A DNA stretch of 64,000 nt from Pleurodeles waltl (GCF_031143425.1 NC_090440.1:338771844-338835843); one strand, 5' to 3'; counted from the stretch's first letter, positions 34,173 to 46,222 are shown. The notes: generated by a model from the letters alone, not told the origin. Numbers and translations: made by a program.

Positions 34173-35209
34173 GCACCGTCCGCTGGGACATGCGAGGAGA
34201 TGGAGAAATCTTCCCGTGTACAGACCGCTGGTGGACCTGTCGACAATGGAGGAAAGACATGTCATACTGACATACTGTACAGGCTTGACCGAGCCACAGG
34301 AACTATGTACCCAGTTGGAGCCAGACCTGATGTCACCAATCCGCCAACCCACAGGGATCCCCCCTCTAGTGCAGGTGCTGTCAGTACTCCATTTCCTAGC
34401 AAGTGGGTCATTTCAAACAACAGTGGCCATATCATCAGGGATGTCCCAGCCCATGTTTTCCAAGGTGTTGTCCAGAGTGTTGTCTGCCCTTCTCAAACAC
34501 ATGCGGAGCTACATCGTCTTCCCTGAGGTGGGGGATTTGGCTACAGTGAAGGTTGATTTCTATGCCCTTGGACATATACCCAACATCATTGGTGCCATTG
34601 ATGGGACACATGTTGCATGGGTACACCCCCAGCCGGAGTGAACAGGTGTACAGGAACAGGAAGAGTTATCATTCCATGAATGTCCAGATGGTGTGTTTGG
34701 CTGACCAGTACATCTCCCATGATAATGCCAAGTTCCCTGGGTCAGTGCATGACGCGTACATCATGCGGAATAGCAGCATCCCTTACGTGATGGGTCAACT
34801 CCAGAGGCACAGTGTGTGGCTATTAGGAGACTCTGGTTACCCCAACCTGTCATGGCTACTGACCCCAGTGAGGAATCCCAGGACAAGGGCAGAGGAACGG
34901 TACAATGAGGCCCATGGGAGAACTAGGAGGGTGATAGAGCGGACCTTCGGCCTCCTGAAGGCCAGGTTTAGGTGCCTCCATATGACTGGTGGATCCCTAA
35001 TGTACTCACCAAAGAAGGTGTGCCAGATCATCGTGGCCTGCTGTATGCTTCACAACCTGGCTTTGCGACGCCAGGTGCCTTTTCTGCAGGAGGATGGTCC
35101 AGATGGTGGTGTTGTAGCAGCTGTGGAGCCTGTGGAGAGTGAAGAGGAGGAAGGCGAAGAGGACGACATAGACAACAGGAACACAGTAATACACCAGTAT
35201 TTTCAATGA
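34173..35209 (+). pseudogene. HARBI1-type transposase T main exon, element 2
   Basis: The best preserved transposase. After the acceptor (34171-34172) it reads HRPLGHARRWRNLPVYRPLV. The catalytic residues are D in GAIDGTHV (34600-34602), D in LLGDSGYPN (34829-34831) and E in IERTFGLL (34937-34939). The family blocks PGSVHDAYIMRNSS, YNEAHGRTRRVIERTF and CCMLHNLAL are intact, and an acidic tail ends IHQYFQ. One frame change lies between GTHVA and EQVYRNRK (about 34615-34640). A short stretch near 34270-34300 differs from element 1 but rejoins the frame. With exon 1 and one indel corrected the length would be about 372 residues. Confidence 0.92.
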
Positions 35210-35497
35210 CACACAGGTAAGAATCCACACCGGCATATTACATATATTTAACCCCTGCTACCTCTCTACTGTCTGCCCTTTCCCCCCAGTGTATGGTAAC
35301 TGAGTTGTGACTTTCCGTTCCGATTTCAGAGATGTGGGCCCCACTGCGTGACATCTGCTTTATTTCCCCATGGACTACAGCTGTGTGACATTGGTATGTT
35401 GGCATCACAATGTGTATATGCCATTTGGCACAGTAATGTCTAATACATTTGTACAAAATCCCAGCCAGACTCCAGATTGTTTTATGCAATAAGTGTG

Positions 35498-35503
35498 TTT
35501 ATT
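35498..35503 (-). terminator. Poly(A) signal of gene A, element 2
   Basis: Minus-strand AATAAA, in the same position after gene A as in elements 1 and 3. Confidence 0.6.
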
Positions 35504-35717
35504 ACAGTGCTCAAAATTGGTGGGTGGTTGCAAATCGTTGAGGTGTGATGGTGGAGGATTGTCCATGGCAGAGTCCAGACTATCAGTATCACAGGTGCAT
35601 TGTCCAGATGCCTGTGGAAAGTGGAGCAGGGGCAGTGTAAGGTTGGACAGGGTGTCAATGTGGGACAGTGGGATGACAATCAGGGAGGTATCCTTTGCTG
35701 GCGGGGGTCTTGGCCTC

Positions 35718-37220
35718 TTACTCTGTCTTCTTCCTGGATCTCAGGGCCCGCTTGCGGGGTGGTTCTCCTTCTGCAGGGGGTGGGGTTCTGGTGGCCTGTT
35801 GGTCTTGTGTCGGGGCCTCCTGTCCACTAGCGCCGGCGGAGGTGGTAGGCAGTTCTTGGTCCATGCTAGTGTCAGGGGCCCTTTGTGGTGCAACATTGTC
35901 CCGCAATGTGGTGACTACCTGATTCAGAGCCACTACGATGGTGCCCATGGCGGTACTGATGTTTCTTAGTTCTTCCCTGAACCCCATATACTGTTGCTCC
36001 TGCAGAAGCTGGATCTCCTGAAACCTTGCCAGGACCGTGGCCATCGTCTCCTGGGAGTGGTGGTATGCTCCCATGATGGAGGAGAGGGCCTCGTGGAGGG
36101 TGGGTTCCCTGGGCCTGTCCCCCCCCTGTCGCACAGCAGCCCTACCAGTTCCCCTGTTTCCCTGTGCCTCTGTCCCCTGGACTGTGTGCCCACTACACTG
36201 CTCCCAGGTCCCTGTTGTTGTTGGGGTGGTGGGTTAACCTGGGTGCCCTGTAGGGGTGGACACACCGCTGATTGACGTGTCCTGGGGACAGAGATATGGG
36301 CCCGCTGGGTGGGTGCTGTGCTGGTGTTCCCAGAGGGGGGAAGGTCTGCTGTGGCCTGTGGCTGTCTGAGGGCAACCGACCGTCCAGAGGTCCCCGATGG
36401 GCCGGGCTGGTCATCTAGATCCAGGGAGACAGAGGTGCTGTAATCACTGTGGGCCTCTTCTGGGGGTGGAGTGGACATTTGTGGACCCTCCTGCACGGTG
36501 ACGTGGCGTTCAGGTCCTGCAGGGGTATAAATGTATGATTATTGCTTCTGTGAGTGCCATACCGTGCAATGGGTGGGTGCCCGTGTACCCCTGTGCTTGC
36601 ATTCCTGTGTGGGGGCTTTTGTGACGGTGGTTTGGGGGGGGGGATGGGTATGTGCAGTGGGCATGCTTAGGTGATGGGTGTCCATGCTTTGTGGTCGCAT
36701 GCAGGGCTTAGTGTTGGGATGGGTGGGTTGTGAGGGTGACACATTTGCAAGGAGAAGGTGTGATGGGGGTGGGGTGAGGCTGGGGGTATGGGTTGGCATG
36801 CTGGTGTGGTTGGGGGATGAAGTAGTTAAGATTTGACTTACCAGAGTCCATTCCTCCGCCTACTCCTGCGAGGCCGTCAGGATGCAGGATCGCCAAGACC
36901 TGCTCCTCCCATGTTGTAAATTCTTGGGGAGGAGGTGGGGGTCCACCGCCAGTCTTCTGCACCGCGATGTTGTGCCTGGATACCATGGAACGCACCTTCC
37001 CCCGTAGGTCGTTCCACCGTTTCCTGATGTCGTCCTTATTTCTTGGGTGCTGTCCCACAGCGTTGACCCTGTCCACTATTCTGCTCCATAGCTCCATCTT
37101 CCTGGCAATGGTGGTGTGCTGCACCTGTGTCCCAAAGAGCTGTGGCTCTACCCGTACAATTTCCTCCACCAGGACCCTTAGTTCATCGTCAGAAAACCTG
37201 GGGTGTCTTTGCGGTGCCAT
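35718..37220 (-). pseudogene. Myb/SANT-like gene A, element 2
   Basis: Exon 1, 37220-36842 (379 nt), MAPQRHPRFSDDELRVLVEE, with IARKMELWSRIVDRVNAVG and DIRKRWNDLRGKV, ends CTCTG|GTAAGT. Exon 2 starts at 36516 after cccctgcag| and ends with PPRKRALRSRKKTE and a stop at 35718. A one-base deletion near 36190 (cactacactgctcc against cactaccactgcccc in element 1) breaks the frame in the linker. The SANT domain alone could still be made as a truncated protein. Exon length and phase match element 1. Confidence 0.85.
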
Positions 37221-37812
37221 GGGGTGGTTTGGGTGATGTGTGGGGTGGATTGTGTGGTGCTAAGTGTGGTGATGTGTATTGGTGTGTAGTTTGAAGTGCG
37301 TGGTAATATTGCTGGGTGACAGTGAATTGCGCGTCTGGGTGCTCGGGTCTCTTATCTCTGTGCGTGTTCACAAATCTCTAGGAGTAGGGGTTTGTGGGTG
37401 ATGTGGGGGGGTGTTTTATATTGTATTGGGTGTGTGTGAGTGGTGTGTGTATGTGTCTAAGGTGTGTGTATTTCGATTTATCCAATGTGGCTGTGTTTAG
37501 TAAGAGTGTGTGTATTTTGAGCGCGGCGGTGTGTACCGCCAATGGAATACCGCGGTTGAAAGACCGCCGCGTGGATTCGTGTGTCGTGATAGTGTGGGCG
37601 TATTTCTGTTGGCGTGACGGTGGAGGTTTGGTCATCGCCAGTTTCTCGCTGGCCTTTGGTGTGGCGGACTTTTGTGGATGTCTGTATTTTGGAGGTTTGC
37701 CTGTTGTGGGTCAGAATGACCGTGGCGGTTTACCGCGGCCGCGGCAGTGTTATGGCGGTCTTCTGCACGGCAGTAAGCGCCTTTTACTGCTGAGGTTGGA
37801 ATGACCACCTTA

Positions 37813-38520
37813 GTGGGGGATAGATTCAGACCGGTGTTGCCTTCCCCGCTGCTGTCCCTCGGATTTCCAGAGCTCAGCATGATTGCCCTCAGAAAGACTG
37901 GTATGGAGTGACATAGTGCCACACCATTGTTGAGGACTTGACAAAATGTGAACCCTCCCCTTCCACAGCTTTGCTGGAAACAATAGTGCATACTTAATGT
38001 TGTGCAGCCGCAGCTGCTGCTTCATTTCCAGGCATGACTCCCCCAATTTCTGCACCTTCTCTGTATAGTCAGGATTGATGTTCACAGTCCCCTCATCCAG
38101 CTTCCAGATTCCATGGGTCAGTGCCACCTACAGGATGTAGTCTATATCATGAAAACTGAGGACCCCCACCACCATGGTGCTTGGGTAAGCCCCCAGTGAC
38201 AAGGGTCACTGCAAGATCCTGCAAGCCCTATCCACCATCAACATGTTTGAGGATCTCCCATCCAGCACCACCGAGACTAGCAAATCCTCCATATACAGCT
38301 TTGGTACCGTCACAATCAGACAATTATTGCAGTGGGAGCATCCGTCCACGTCATCAAACTATGCTGCAATGGCTGTGTTTTCAGCATCCAGTTTTTGAGG
38401 TAGTCATCTGTCACAGCAACCATTGACTTCAACTGTGCAAGTGACTGCTCTACAGTGCCCACTCTTTATGCCAGCTTTGTAGGGTCTGCCTGGAGAAGCC
38501 CCACAACCTGAGACACCGAC
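37813..38520 (-). pseudogene. L1 ORF1 fragment
   Basis: Minus-strand frames read GVLSFHDIDYIL, then LTHGIWKLDEGTVNINPDYT, EKVQKLGESC and HNIKYALLFPAKLW. This matches the end of the RRM and the C-terminal domain of L1 ORF1 RNA-binding proteins, where 'pDYt' and 'LlyPAkL' are signatures. Stops break the RRM part (38130-38330). The fragment continues the L1 whose ORF2 lies below 29350, the two being separated by element 2. The N-terminal coiled coil is not recognised. Confidence 0.75.
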
Positions 38521-38990
38521 TGCTAGACCTGACAGCATTAGGGTGGTCTTCCCCCAATATTGTTGCTTGTTTGCCTCCTATTTTTTCAGTATCTTTCTGT
38601 TGGCCCTAGGACTCTGAACACTTTACCAATGCTAACCAGTGATAAAGTGCATGTGCTTCTTTCCTAAACATGTAAACATTGGTGTTTCCACAATAGGAAG
38701 ATTTAATGTACTTGTTGGTCCCTTGTAAAGTATTATACCATATGCCCAGGGCTTGTAAATTCACTGCTTCTAGGAGGCCTGCTGCAATGATTGTGCCAGG
38801 TCTGCCACTGTGGAGCCTGTGTGTGCAATTACACTGTCACTTCGACATGGCATTTAAAACTCCTTGACGAGCATTAAACCTCCCTTTTATTGCATATAGG
38901 TATCCCCTAAGATAGCCCCAGGTTGCCCAGAGGGCAGGGTGCTATGTAAGTAAAAAGCACAACATGTACTTTTAAGCTTTGTGGGGTTCA

Positions 38991-39549
38991 TTCTGACCCT
39001 GGCGGTAAATACCACCAGGGCCGGGGTCAGCGGTAGCACCGCCAACAGGCTGCCGGTGCTCCGCAGGGCATTCTGACCGCGGCGGTACAGCCGCGGCCAG
39101 AAGCGGAAAGCCGGCGGTGCACCGCCGACTTTACGCTGCCCATGGGAATCCGCCATGACACCCCATACCGCCATCCTGTTCCTGGCGGGTCGACCCCAGG
39201 AACAGGATGGCGGTATGGGGTGTCGTGGGGCCCCTGGGGGCCCCTGCAGTGCCCATGCCAATGGCATGGGCACTGCAGGGGCCCCCGTAAGAGGGCCCCA
39301 CAAAGAATTTCAGTGTCTGCTTTGCAGACACTGAAATTCGCGACGGGTGCAACTGCACCCGTCGCACCTTCCCACTCCGCCGGCTCCATTCGGAGCCGGC
39401 TTCCTTGTGGGAAGGGTGTTTCCCACTGGGCTGGCGGGCGGACTTTTGGCGGTTGCCCGCCAGCCCAGTGGGAAACCCAGAATGACCGCTGCGGTCTTTT
39501 GACCGCGGTACGGTCTTCTGGCGGTTCCCGCTTTGCGGGCGGCAGGCCC
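38991..39549. mobile_element. MITE made of consecutive perfect hairpins
   Basis: It begins ggggttcattctgaccctggcggt, a Harbinger-type end. Six adjoining inverted repeats follow: 39157-39185/39196-39224 (29-bp arms), 39236-39260/39262-39286 (25 bp), 39305-39320/39324-39339 (16 bp), 39340-39351/39354-39365 (12 bp), 39379-39387/39392-39400 (9 bp) and 39419-39439/39455-39475 (21 bp). The right boundary is placed where LTR sequence resumes (tatgtcctggtagtg). It is a relative of 26104-26621. Open frames here are not genes. Confidence 0.8.
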
Positions 39550-39820
39550 TATATGTCCTGGTAGTGAAAAACTCCCAAAGTCGTTTTTAATTACTGTAAG
39601 ACCCACTCCTCTCAAAGTCCATCATTGGGGTTTCCTTAATATATTTTTAATATATTTTAAAGATGTAATTCTTGATCAGAGAGGAGGAGCTATATCATGT
39701 TTCATATCATTGGAATGATTATGATACATTTTCTTTACTGGTAAACCCAAATTTAACATTACTATTTGAGAAATGTCACTTTAGGAAAGTGGGCATTTCT
39801 CTGCATTTACTGTTCTGTGT

Positions 39821-41791
39821 TGTTAAACCTGGCATCATTTGCTGTGTTTTCCACTGTCTTTTTGCCTTCTGTTTTTATGGTATGCTGGACTTTGTTCTTG
39901 CTGGTTTAATGTCTTTGTGCACTTTATCACTGCAGATCAGTGCTAAAGTGCAAGTACTCCCTGGATAAATTGTATTGGCCTGTTTATCAAATACTATTAG
40001 TGGGCCTGCAGCACTGATTGTGTCACCCACATGAGTAACCCTGTAAACATGTCTCAGACCTGTCATTGTAGTGTCTGTGTGTGCAGTGTTGTACTGCCAT
40101 TCTGACCTAGCAAGTGTACCCACTTGCCAGGCCCAAACCATCCCTTTTACTACATGTAAGTCACCCCTAAGATAGGCCCTAGGTAGCCCCATTGGCAGCG
40201 TGCTCTGTATTTAAAAGGTAGGTCATGCACTGGTGTGTTTTACATGTCCTGATAGTGAAATACTGCCAAAGTTGGTTTTCACTATTTTACTATTGAAGAC
40301 TGCCTTTCAATATCTTTGAAGTGTAGTTTCCCATTGGGAGAAGATTGCGATTGGAGTTTGGGGTCTCTGAAGTTGGCATTTTCTTGCTTAACCATTCTAT
40401 GCCTCTGCATGCCTGTAGAATCCACATCTGGGTCAGACTGAAAGTTGGCCTGCTTGTGAAATCCCTCCTGACATTGACAACAAGGGAGCTGAAGTGTGTC
40501 CTGCATATCCCGATGAGTCTTCCTGGGCTAGAGTGGAGAGAAAGGAGCGGACATCTGTACCTGAAAGGGCTGTGCCTGTCCTCACACAATGCTGTCCCCA
40601 ACCCCTGATACTGCATCTAAAGCCAGCCTGAGCAAGGACAGATATTGTGAGCAACATAGAATTTCCTTTGATGTTTGCCTACTGCCAAGGCAGGAATTAG
40701 TATAAGTAGTGGACCCAAAACCCCAGACTTTTAGAACACTTCTGGATCAAGAGGAACCTCTGCCAAGGAGAACAGCTGAAGAGCTGGAGTAGAAGTACTG
40801 CCCCATTGCTATGTGTGCGTTGTTGGGTTGGCCTGCAGTTGCTGCTTCTGCCTTAAAGAGGCATTAAAGAGGACAAAGACTGGACTTTGCTGTGTATTCT
40901 GCTTATGAAGTTTCTCCAAGGGCTTGAAGTACAGCTTGCCTCTTGTTGTTGTTGCCTCAGAGATATCAAAGACTTCAGGTACATATGCCTATAGCAATAT
41001 GAACTGTGTGTTTTGTGCTGTAACAGAAGAAAAGCCAACACAATGCCGTCAACAACGCTGCTGCTTGTTGCCTGCACCGTGACCTGACAACGCTGCACAG
41101 AGCCGTGTCCCACTTCTCACCTCAACCCTGGTCTCAAAGACACCGCAGGATGCCGTCACTGAGCTGCTGCCTGCACCGTGACCTGTGGGCATTAATGCCA
41201 GCACTCCTGATTTTGTCATAAGCCCAGAGTTCAATCTGCAGCATGTGTGACTTCAAGGGCCCAACGACCCCTGCACCAACCTCCGGACCGATGTCCTCCA
41301 GCAATGCCGCACTCTGGATCTCATTGCAAGGATCACAATGCCCTACATTTCCAAAGTACTGTTTGTGGGTCTTCCCAACACCGCAGCTGGCCCGTAAACT
41401 CACAGTCAGCCTTATCTGTTGGATTTGTTGTTCACGACGCTGTGACAGCCCCAGGTGGAGCTATTGACTATATTTTTAAGTAATTCTTTCCAATTTCATA
41501 TCTTTATTACTGTATTTTGGATTTTTCTTGTTTTGGTCTTGTTTTATACAGATTAATATTGGCTATTTTATTAAAACTGGTGTGATTTTGTAGTATTTTC
41601 ACGGTATTACTGTGTATTATGTGCAAATGCTTTACACATTGCTTCTGAGATAAGCCTGACTGCTTGTGCCAAGCTACCAAGAGGGTGAGCATGGGTTATC
41701 TGTGCTGGGTATCTCCCTTACCCTGACTAGAGTGAGGGTCCCTACTTGGACAGGGTGTAAACCGTCTGCTAACTAGAGACTCCATTTCTAA
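39821..41791 (+). mobile_element. Gypsy-like LTR, inner copy with target duplication
   Basis: It begins TGTTAAACCTGG and ends ctccatttctaa, flanked by the 5-bp direct repeat TGTGT (39816-39820 and 41792-41796). The last CA expected of the family is missing. It follows the same block order as 7797-9879. It entered an existing LTR of the same family. Confidence 0.8.
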
Positions 41792-43052
41792 TGTGTGCTC
41801 TGCAGCTTGTCTCTAATACACGTCTGGGGTAGGTGACAGCTACACTTTGTGCATTCCCTCTAGACAACCATTAACACAGGAAGGAGGGTGTGACAAAGTA
41901 CTCATCTGCATTCATCTGCATTCTGATTGGCCTTCCTGGGCAGGAAGAGTGGAGGGGACATGACATTTACACTTCAATAGGGAAGTGCCTGTCCCCACAC
42001 AAAGACCTGATAACCCACTAGTGGTTGCCTGGAGCCAGGACTAGGTAGAAAGGATCTCTGTGCACTTCAAAGACCCTTCTTTGAAGTTACACCCACTTCA
42101 AAGGCACATACGGGTTTAAAAACTGGGTCTCTGGTGCCACCAAATCGGTACAGTACAGGACTTGGGAAGAGCTGCGTTGGAGTAAAGACTGCTGTGATGA
42201 AAGGATTGCCACTCTGCCCTTCTGACTGTTGTGAGGACCTGCTTCTCTACTTTGCTGAGCTGCCCTGCTGCCTCTGTTCTACTGCAGTCTCAGGGACATC
42301 AAAGATTGCCTGCAACTTTTCTGGTGCTACAGGACTCTGCTGCCTGTGGGTCCTACCTTTGCCTGTGGTTCCGCTTCAGTCCAGGACCTCAGAAATGGGT
42401 TCTGCATCTGATTTCTAGATAAACAATACATCATCACTACTGCAATGGATCTGAACTGATGCATCACCATTTGACAATGACAACATACAGTAATTATCCT
42501 GCAGAGCTCGATGTTGATGCAGGACCCGACTGCATGGAAAATATTGCCTTCGCATTTGCTCCTTGATGTCGACTCTTGCTCCATACAAGGTACTTTTTCA
42601 GTGGACCCTGCATCGGCTCTGGACCCGGCCTACCCTCTATCGCTGTCAGCCTGAATTTTGGATTTCCACCCCTCCCTTATGACCTCAAGTGATCTTTTAA
42701 CTGCTAGTGACTTCTAAGCACTATTTTTTGTTCATTCCTTAAAAATTAACATCTTGAATTCTACTGATTGGATGTTTGTCTTTTTGGTCTTGTTTTATTC
42801 AGATAAATATTCACTTTTTTCCTAAACTTATGACAAGTCCTTTCTATGGTGTTTTCCTTGTGGTACACTGTATGTGTGTTGAGCAAATACTTTACACATT
42901 TCCTCTTTAGATACGCCTGCCTGCTCTGTGCCATGCTACCAGATGGTGAGTACAGGTTGTCTCTGTGTGTATCTCGGTTACCCTGACCAGAAGTGGTGGT
43001 TCTTGCTTATACAGGGTACATACTCTGATAACCAAAAATCCCAGTTGTAACA

Positions 43053-44434
43053 TCAGCTCTATTATTTGCCCCAATGTGGACTAGGAATCGTGGATGGCCA
43101 CTAGGAATTTCACACTATGGCCTCTAAACTAAAGTTTGTGGGCCCTATTGGGAGACCACACATGTTCCCCTCTAGCCCTGTAGGATTTCCTTGTGGCACC
43201 GCTTTCTACACCTTTGTGCAGCCCATTCGGGACTCTCACTGGGTGGTCCCCTGCTGGCTGCTCCATACACCATAGAGAAGAATAGGGGCCTACTCCACAC
43301 TTCTCTCCTCTCCTCCTGTGTTGCCTAAGTGCCTCATGTCCTGCCACAGGCCTCAGGCTAAATAGCCCCACAGCTGGCACACTGCAGTCCAACTCAGGAG
43401 CCCATGCCCACCTTCCCCTGAGCCATAGCCAGTTTTCCAGCCGCAGCCCCAAGAGGGATGCAACAAAGGACGCATACCAACCCACAGCTGGCACCCCAGC
43501 CTCTGCTGCAGGGCACGGTCACCCACCCAACTCGTCACTCACCAGGAGGGCACCAACTTGAGTCCCAGAGCTGTCTCACCGCTGACTACTGCTGGCCACT
43601 GGTGCCTCCTCCACCTCCGCTTCCAGCGGCTGACAGATGACACTGCCACCTCCTTCAGGACCTGCCCCCAACAGCCAGGCCCCATTCCACCTCAAGGTGG
43701 ACTTGTGTCATCACTGGGGCTCCCACTCCACCAACTGACTCCATCTGGCCACCACTGTCTCGATTCTTGCTCCCAGCCATCACCGCCACTGCGCCCCAGG
43801 TCATTCTTCTTCCTGTCACTAGGACACACTGCCAGTCACCACTTTTCCACTGTGTCAGCTGACCTCATCATCCTCATCCTGACCGAGACGCTGGAAATGG
43901 TTCCTGTTGGGTGACAGCACAAACCCCGAGTGCCAGGCACCCCACATGCAGCGTCTGGACCTTCGGATCCCTTCAACATCTGTAGAAGGGTCTCTACCAT
44001 CCGACTACACCACAGCAATTGGTACACTAACCCGGCTTTATGCTTGTTCAGGCCACCAACCATACAATTTCTTGATGGCATATTGAGATACAATATACTC
44101 TTGATGCTACATCAGCATGCACAAAAAAACTGTTGGGAATTCAAATTACAAAGCAAAGTAACAATTGGGTGAAAAAATTAGATAAAAGTGAAACACTGTC
44201 AAGAGTGTGAAAACATGTTTTAGAAGTATAAATGCAACTCCATTGCTGTGCATGGATCCTCTATGCACCTTTTATGCACTGCAATGGAAACATTGATATG
44301 AGCCAAAGCGTGATTGGCATTTTATTCAAGCAATGGCTGATGGGGGCTGAACTAAACAAATCAGAGACTGAAGTGGGTAACCCAGATCCCCTATTGCAGT
44401 GGTGAATCAAAAACTAATGGGCTTCGCCTGTAGA
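43053..44434. other. No recognised gene
   Basis: C-rich sequence (43130-43900) with overlapping frames on both strands that lack any family resemblance. It may be the 5' part of the L1 displaced by the LTR. Near 44100-44230 it has sparse 'gcaaaat/acatgttttag' motifs like those at 14.1-14.9 kb. Confidence 0.5.
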
Positions 44435-44803
44435 CAGGGGCGTAACTTCAGGGGAGGTGTTGGGGCTGTTCCATCTCCCTGAAAAATGTATTCTGTAGTA
44501 AATGGTTAGGTACAAGTGCTTTCAGTTGGGTAAGGCAAGGTGCCTGTCATATTTCACTTGCGAGTTTCACTGAAACACACATACACATTCACACACTCTC
44601 TCTTTGAAGGCCTTTAAAATGTTGGTTCATTTGAAAAATATTGTGCTGTAAGTTCTTCCAGCAATATACACTGCCCCTTAAACCCTCTCACACCAGGCTT
44701 CTCATATAATGTATATTTACAAGCTATACCAATTTGATTGTTGAGAAATCTTAAGTTCACTCATTCCTCCTCCCCTAATCTTATTGACAAAGCTACGCCC
44801 CTG
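44435..44803. mobile_element. hAT-like MITE, 369 bp
   Basis: The ends are caggggcgtaactt and, reverse complemented, caggggcgtagctt. CAGGGGCGTA ends are typical of hAT elements. The 8-bp flanks (cctgtaga and ccaacagg) do not match cleanly, so the target duplication is lost or diverged. There is no coding capacity. Confidence 0.65.
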
Positions 44804-45245
44804 CCAACAGGAGGTGAAAAAGGGGCCCCAGAGACTTCCGTACATCACTACTGTTTTTAGGACATAGACTGAATGAAGGCCTCTGAAGAATGTCCCCATA
44901 TCACAATTGCTTCCATTACAGCCATGACAGTCTGTGTGTGGTTTTGGCATGGTTTAAATGAGTCCAGCAGATAGCTCAAGTAGTCTGTATCCACGCTAAA
45001 TAGGGGTAGGTGCTTTTTAGATACCAACACACTAACATACACTATAGGAAGAAAACAAATTGCAAGAAAGCAAGTAGATACTCAAAGTATATTACTGATT
45101 ATGGCTTTCAATCAGGACTTGGAGCTTCATACTCTTTTCTTACTTCTGATTTGGATGTTGAACGCTTTTTTCAGTGTTTTGTCAGCTTCCTGTCTCTGTC
45201 TCTTTCAATAATTAGCTCGTGAATGAAGGGCCAGTTAGGTACTTA
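44804..45245. other. No recognised feature
   Basis: No gene or repeat structure seen. Confidence 0.5.
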
Positions 45246-45772
45246 GGCCCTGATTTAAGAAAAGTGGTGCTGCACTGGTTGCAGCGCCACTTTTCTTGCT
45301 CTCTTTAGCGGTCACCTAGCACCACCATGTGTGCCCCATATCTAAGATATGGCGCACCATGGTGTTAGTTAGGGGAACTAGCGTCAAAGTTTATGACTCT
45401 AGTTCGGAACTTTGCAGGATTAGCGTCAAAACTTTTGACGCTAATCCTACTAAGCCCATTGGGGCCCATTGTTAACAAGTGTGTGCCTCCTTTTAACGCT
45501 TGGCGTTAAAAGTGACAAAAAAAATGGTGCAAAGAAATCTCCTAGATTTCTTTGCACCATTTTTTTGCCCCCATAATGGGGAAACGCCCCACTTTGCATA
45601 CATTTTGCCTGGCGCTGGCATAATATAGCGCAAAGGGTTACAAAGTGGTGCAATGCATGCATTGCGTCACTTTGCAAATTTGGCGTGGCGATTTTGGCAT
45701 CGTTGGGTCACATTAGCGTTAAAATGATACTAATGTGGCACAAGGAGGCGCTAGGTTCTCTTAAATCTGCCC
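45246..45772. mobile_element. Palindrome-rich MITE
   Basis: The left end is ggccctgatttaaga and the right end, reverse complemented, is gggcagatttaaga. Internal perfect hairpins lie at 45417-45431/45433-45447 (15-bp arms, 1-nt loop) and 45518-45540/45544-45566 (23-bp arms, 3-nt loop). The left flank is TTA, with TTC on the right. Probably a non-autonomous Harbinger relative. Confidence 0.7.
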
Positions 45773-46222
45773 TTCTTCGTTTTGAATCGATAATAATGTT
45801 TAAAAGAGACACGGATTTTCTACTTTGAGCAGATGACCAGGTAGTAACAAAACGCTTGTGCAGCTGCTGATTAGTTCCAGCTCAGGTAATTGAATTTGGA
45901 TTTGTGGGAAATGTAGAAGGCTTTCTAGAAAAGCAGTTGGTATTACATTACTCTTAACATTAGGAGTTCAAACTAGTGCAGCTGTCCGCTCTTCATTATA
46001 AAAAAACCTCATTAGGCACTACGAGATTTCAAAGCGCACTATGTCATGAAAGCTATTAGAGAGGACTGGTTCACTAATGCAATTTTAGCTGTGAAATGAA
46101 AAAACCCTGCAAACAATTTCGTACACTCCAAGTATCCAGAATCTGCTGTCAGCAGCAATTGCACTGAAGTTGGAGAATGTATTAATGCACATTATACTAT
46201 CCAACCAATGTTAAGAGCCACT
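45773..46222. other. No recognised feature
   Basis: AT-rich sequence with no gene or repeat seen. Confidence 0.5.

Larger units (their letters stand above)
29559..37809 (+). mobile_element. Harbinger element 2, 8251 bp, inserted in L1
   Basis: The left end is gggggtcattccaacctcgg and the right end, reverse complemented, is ggtggtcattccaacctcag. The flanking direct repeat is TTA (29556-29558 and 37810-37812), the canonical Harbinger site. The gene plan is the same as element 1: T exon 1 at 29889-29971, gene B (minus) at 31783-33751, T main exon at 34173-35209, gene A (minus) at 35718-37220. The strand is that of the transposase. Confidence 0.95.
24660..38520 (-). mobile_element. L1 LINE, nearly full length, split by insertions
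   Basis: The minus-strand order is ORF1 (37813-38520), then ORF2 (29350 down to about 24930), then a 3' tail with AATAAA at 24673-24678 and an A-rich end near 24660. Element 2 (29559-37809) sits between ORF1 and ORF2 and a MITE (26104-26621) sits in ORF2. Without these the L1 is about 5.1 kb. The 5' side stops at the LTR starting 38521. Both reading frames carry stops and frameshifts, so it is inactive. Confidence 0.85.
38521..43052 (+). mobile_element. Gypsy-like LTR, outer copy of a nested set
   Basis: It starts TGCTAGACCTGACAGC, matching the LTR start at 1834, and ends cccagttgtaaca. It is interrupted by a MITE (38991-39549) and by a second LTR (39821-41791). Removing both leaves about 2.0 kb, the expected LTR length. 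Sequence on either side of the inner LTR is continuous with the family order ('tttctgtgt | gctctgcagcttgtctctaat..gtctggg'). A clear outer target duplication was not found. Confidence 0.75.

Noticed and set aside
43353..43914. Proline-rich frames as a host exon
   Set aside because: They exist on both strands, lack splice context and have no recognisable family; C-rich composition explains them.
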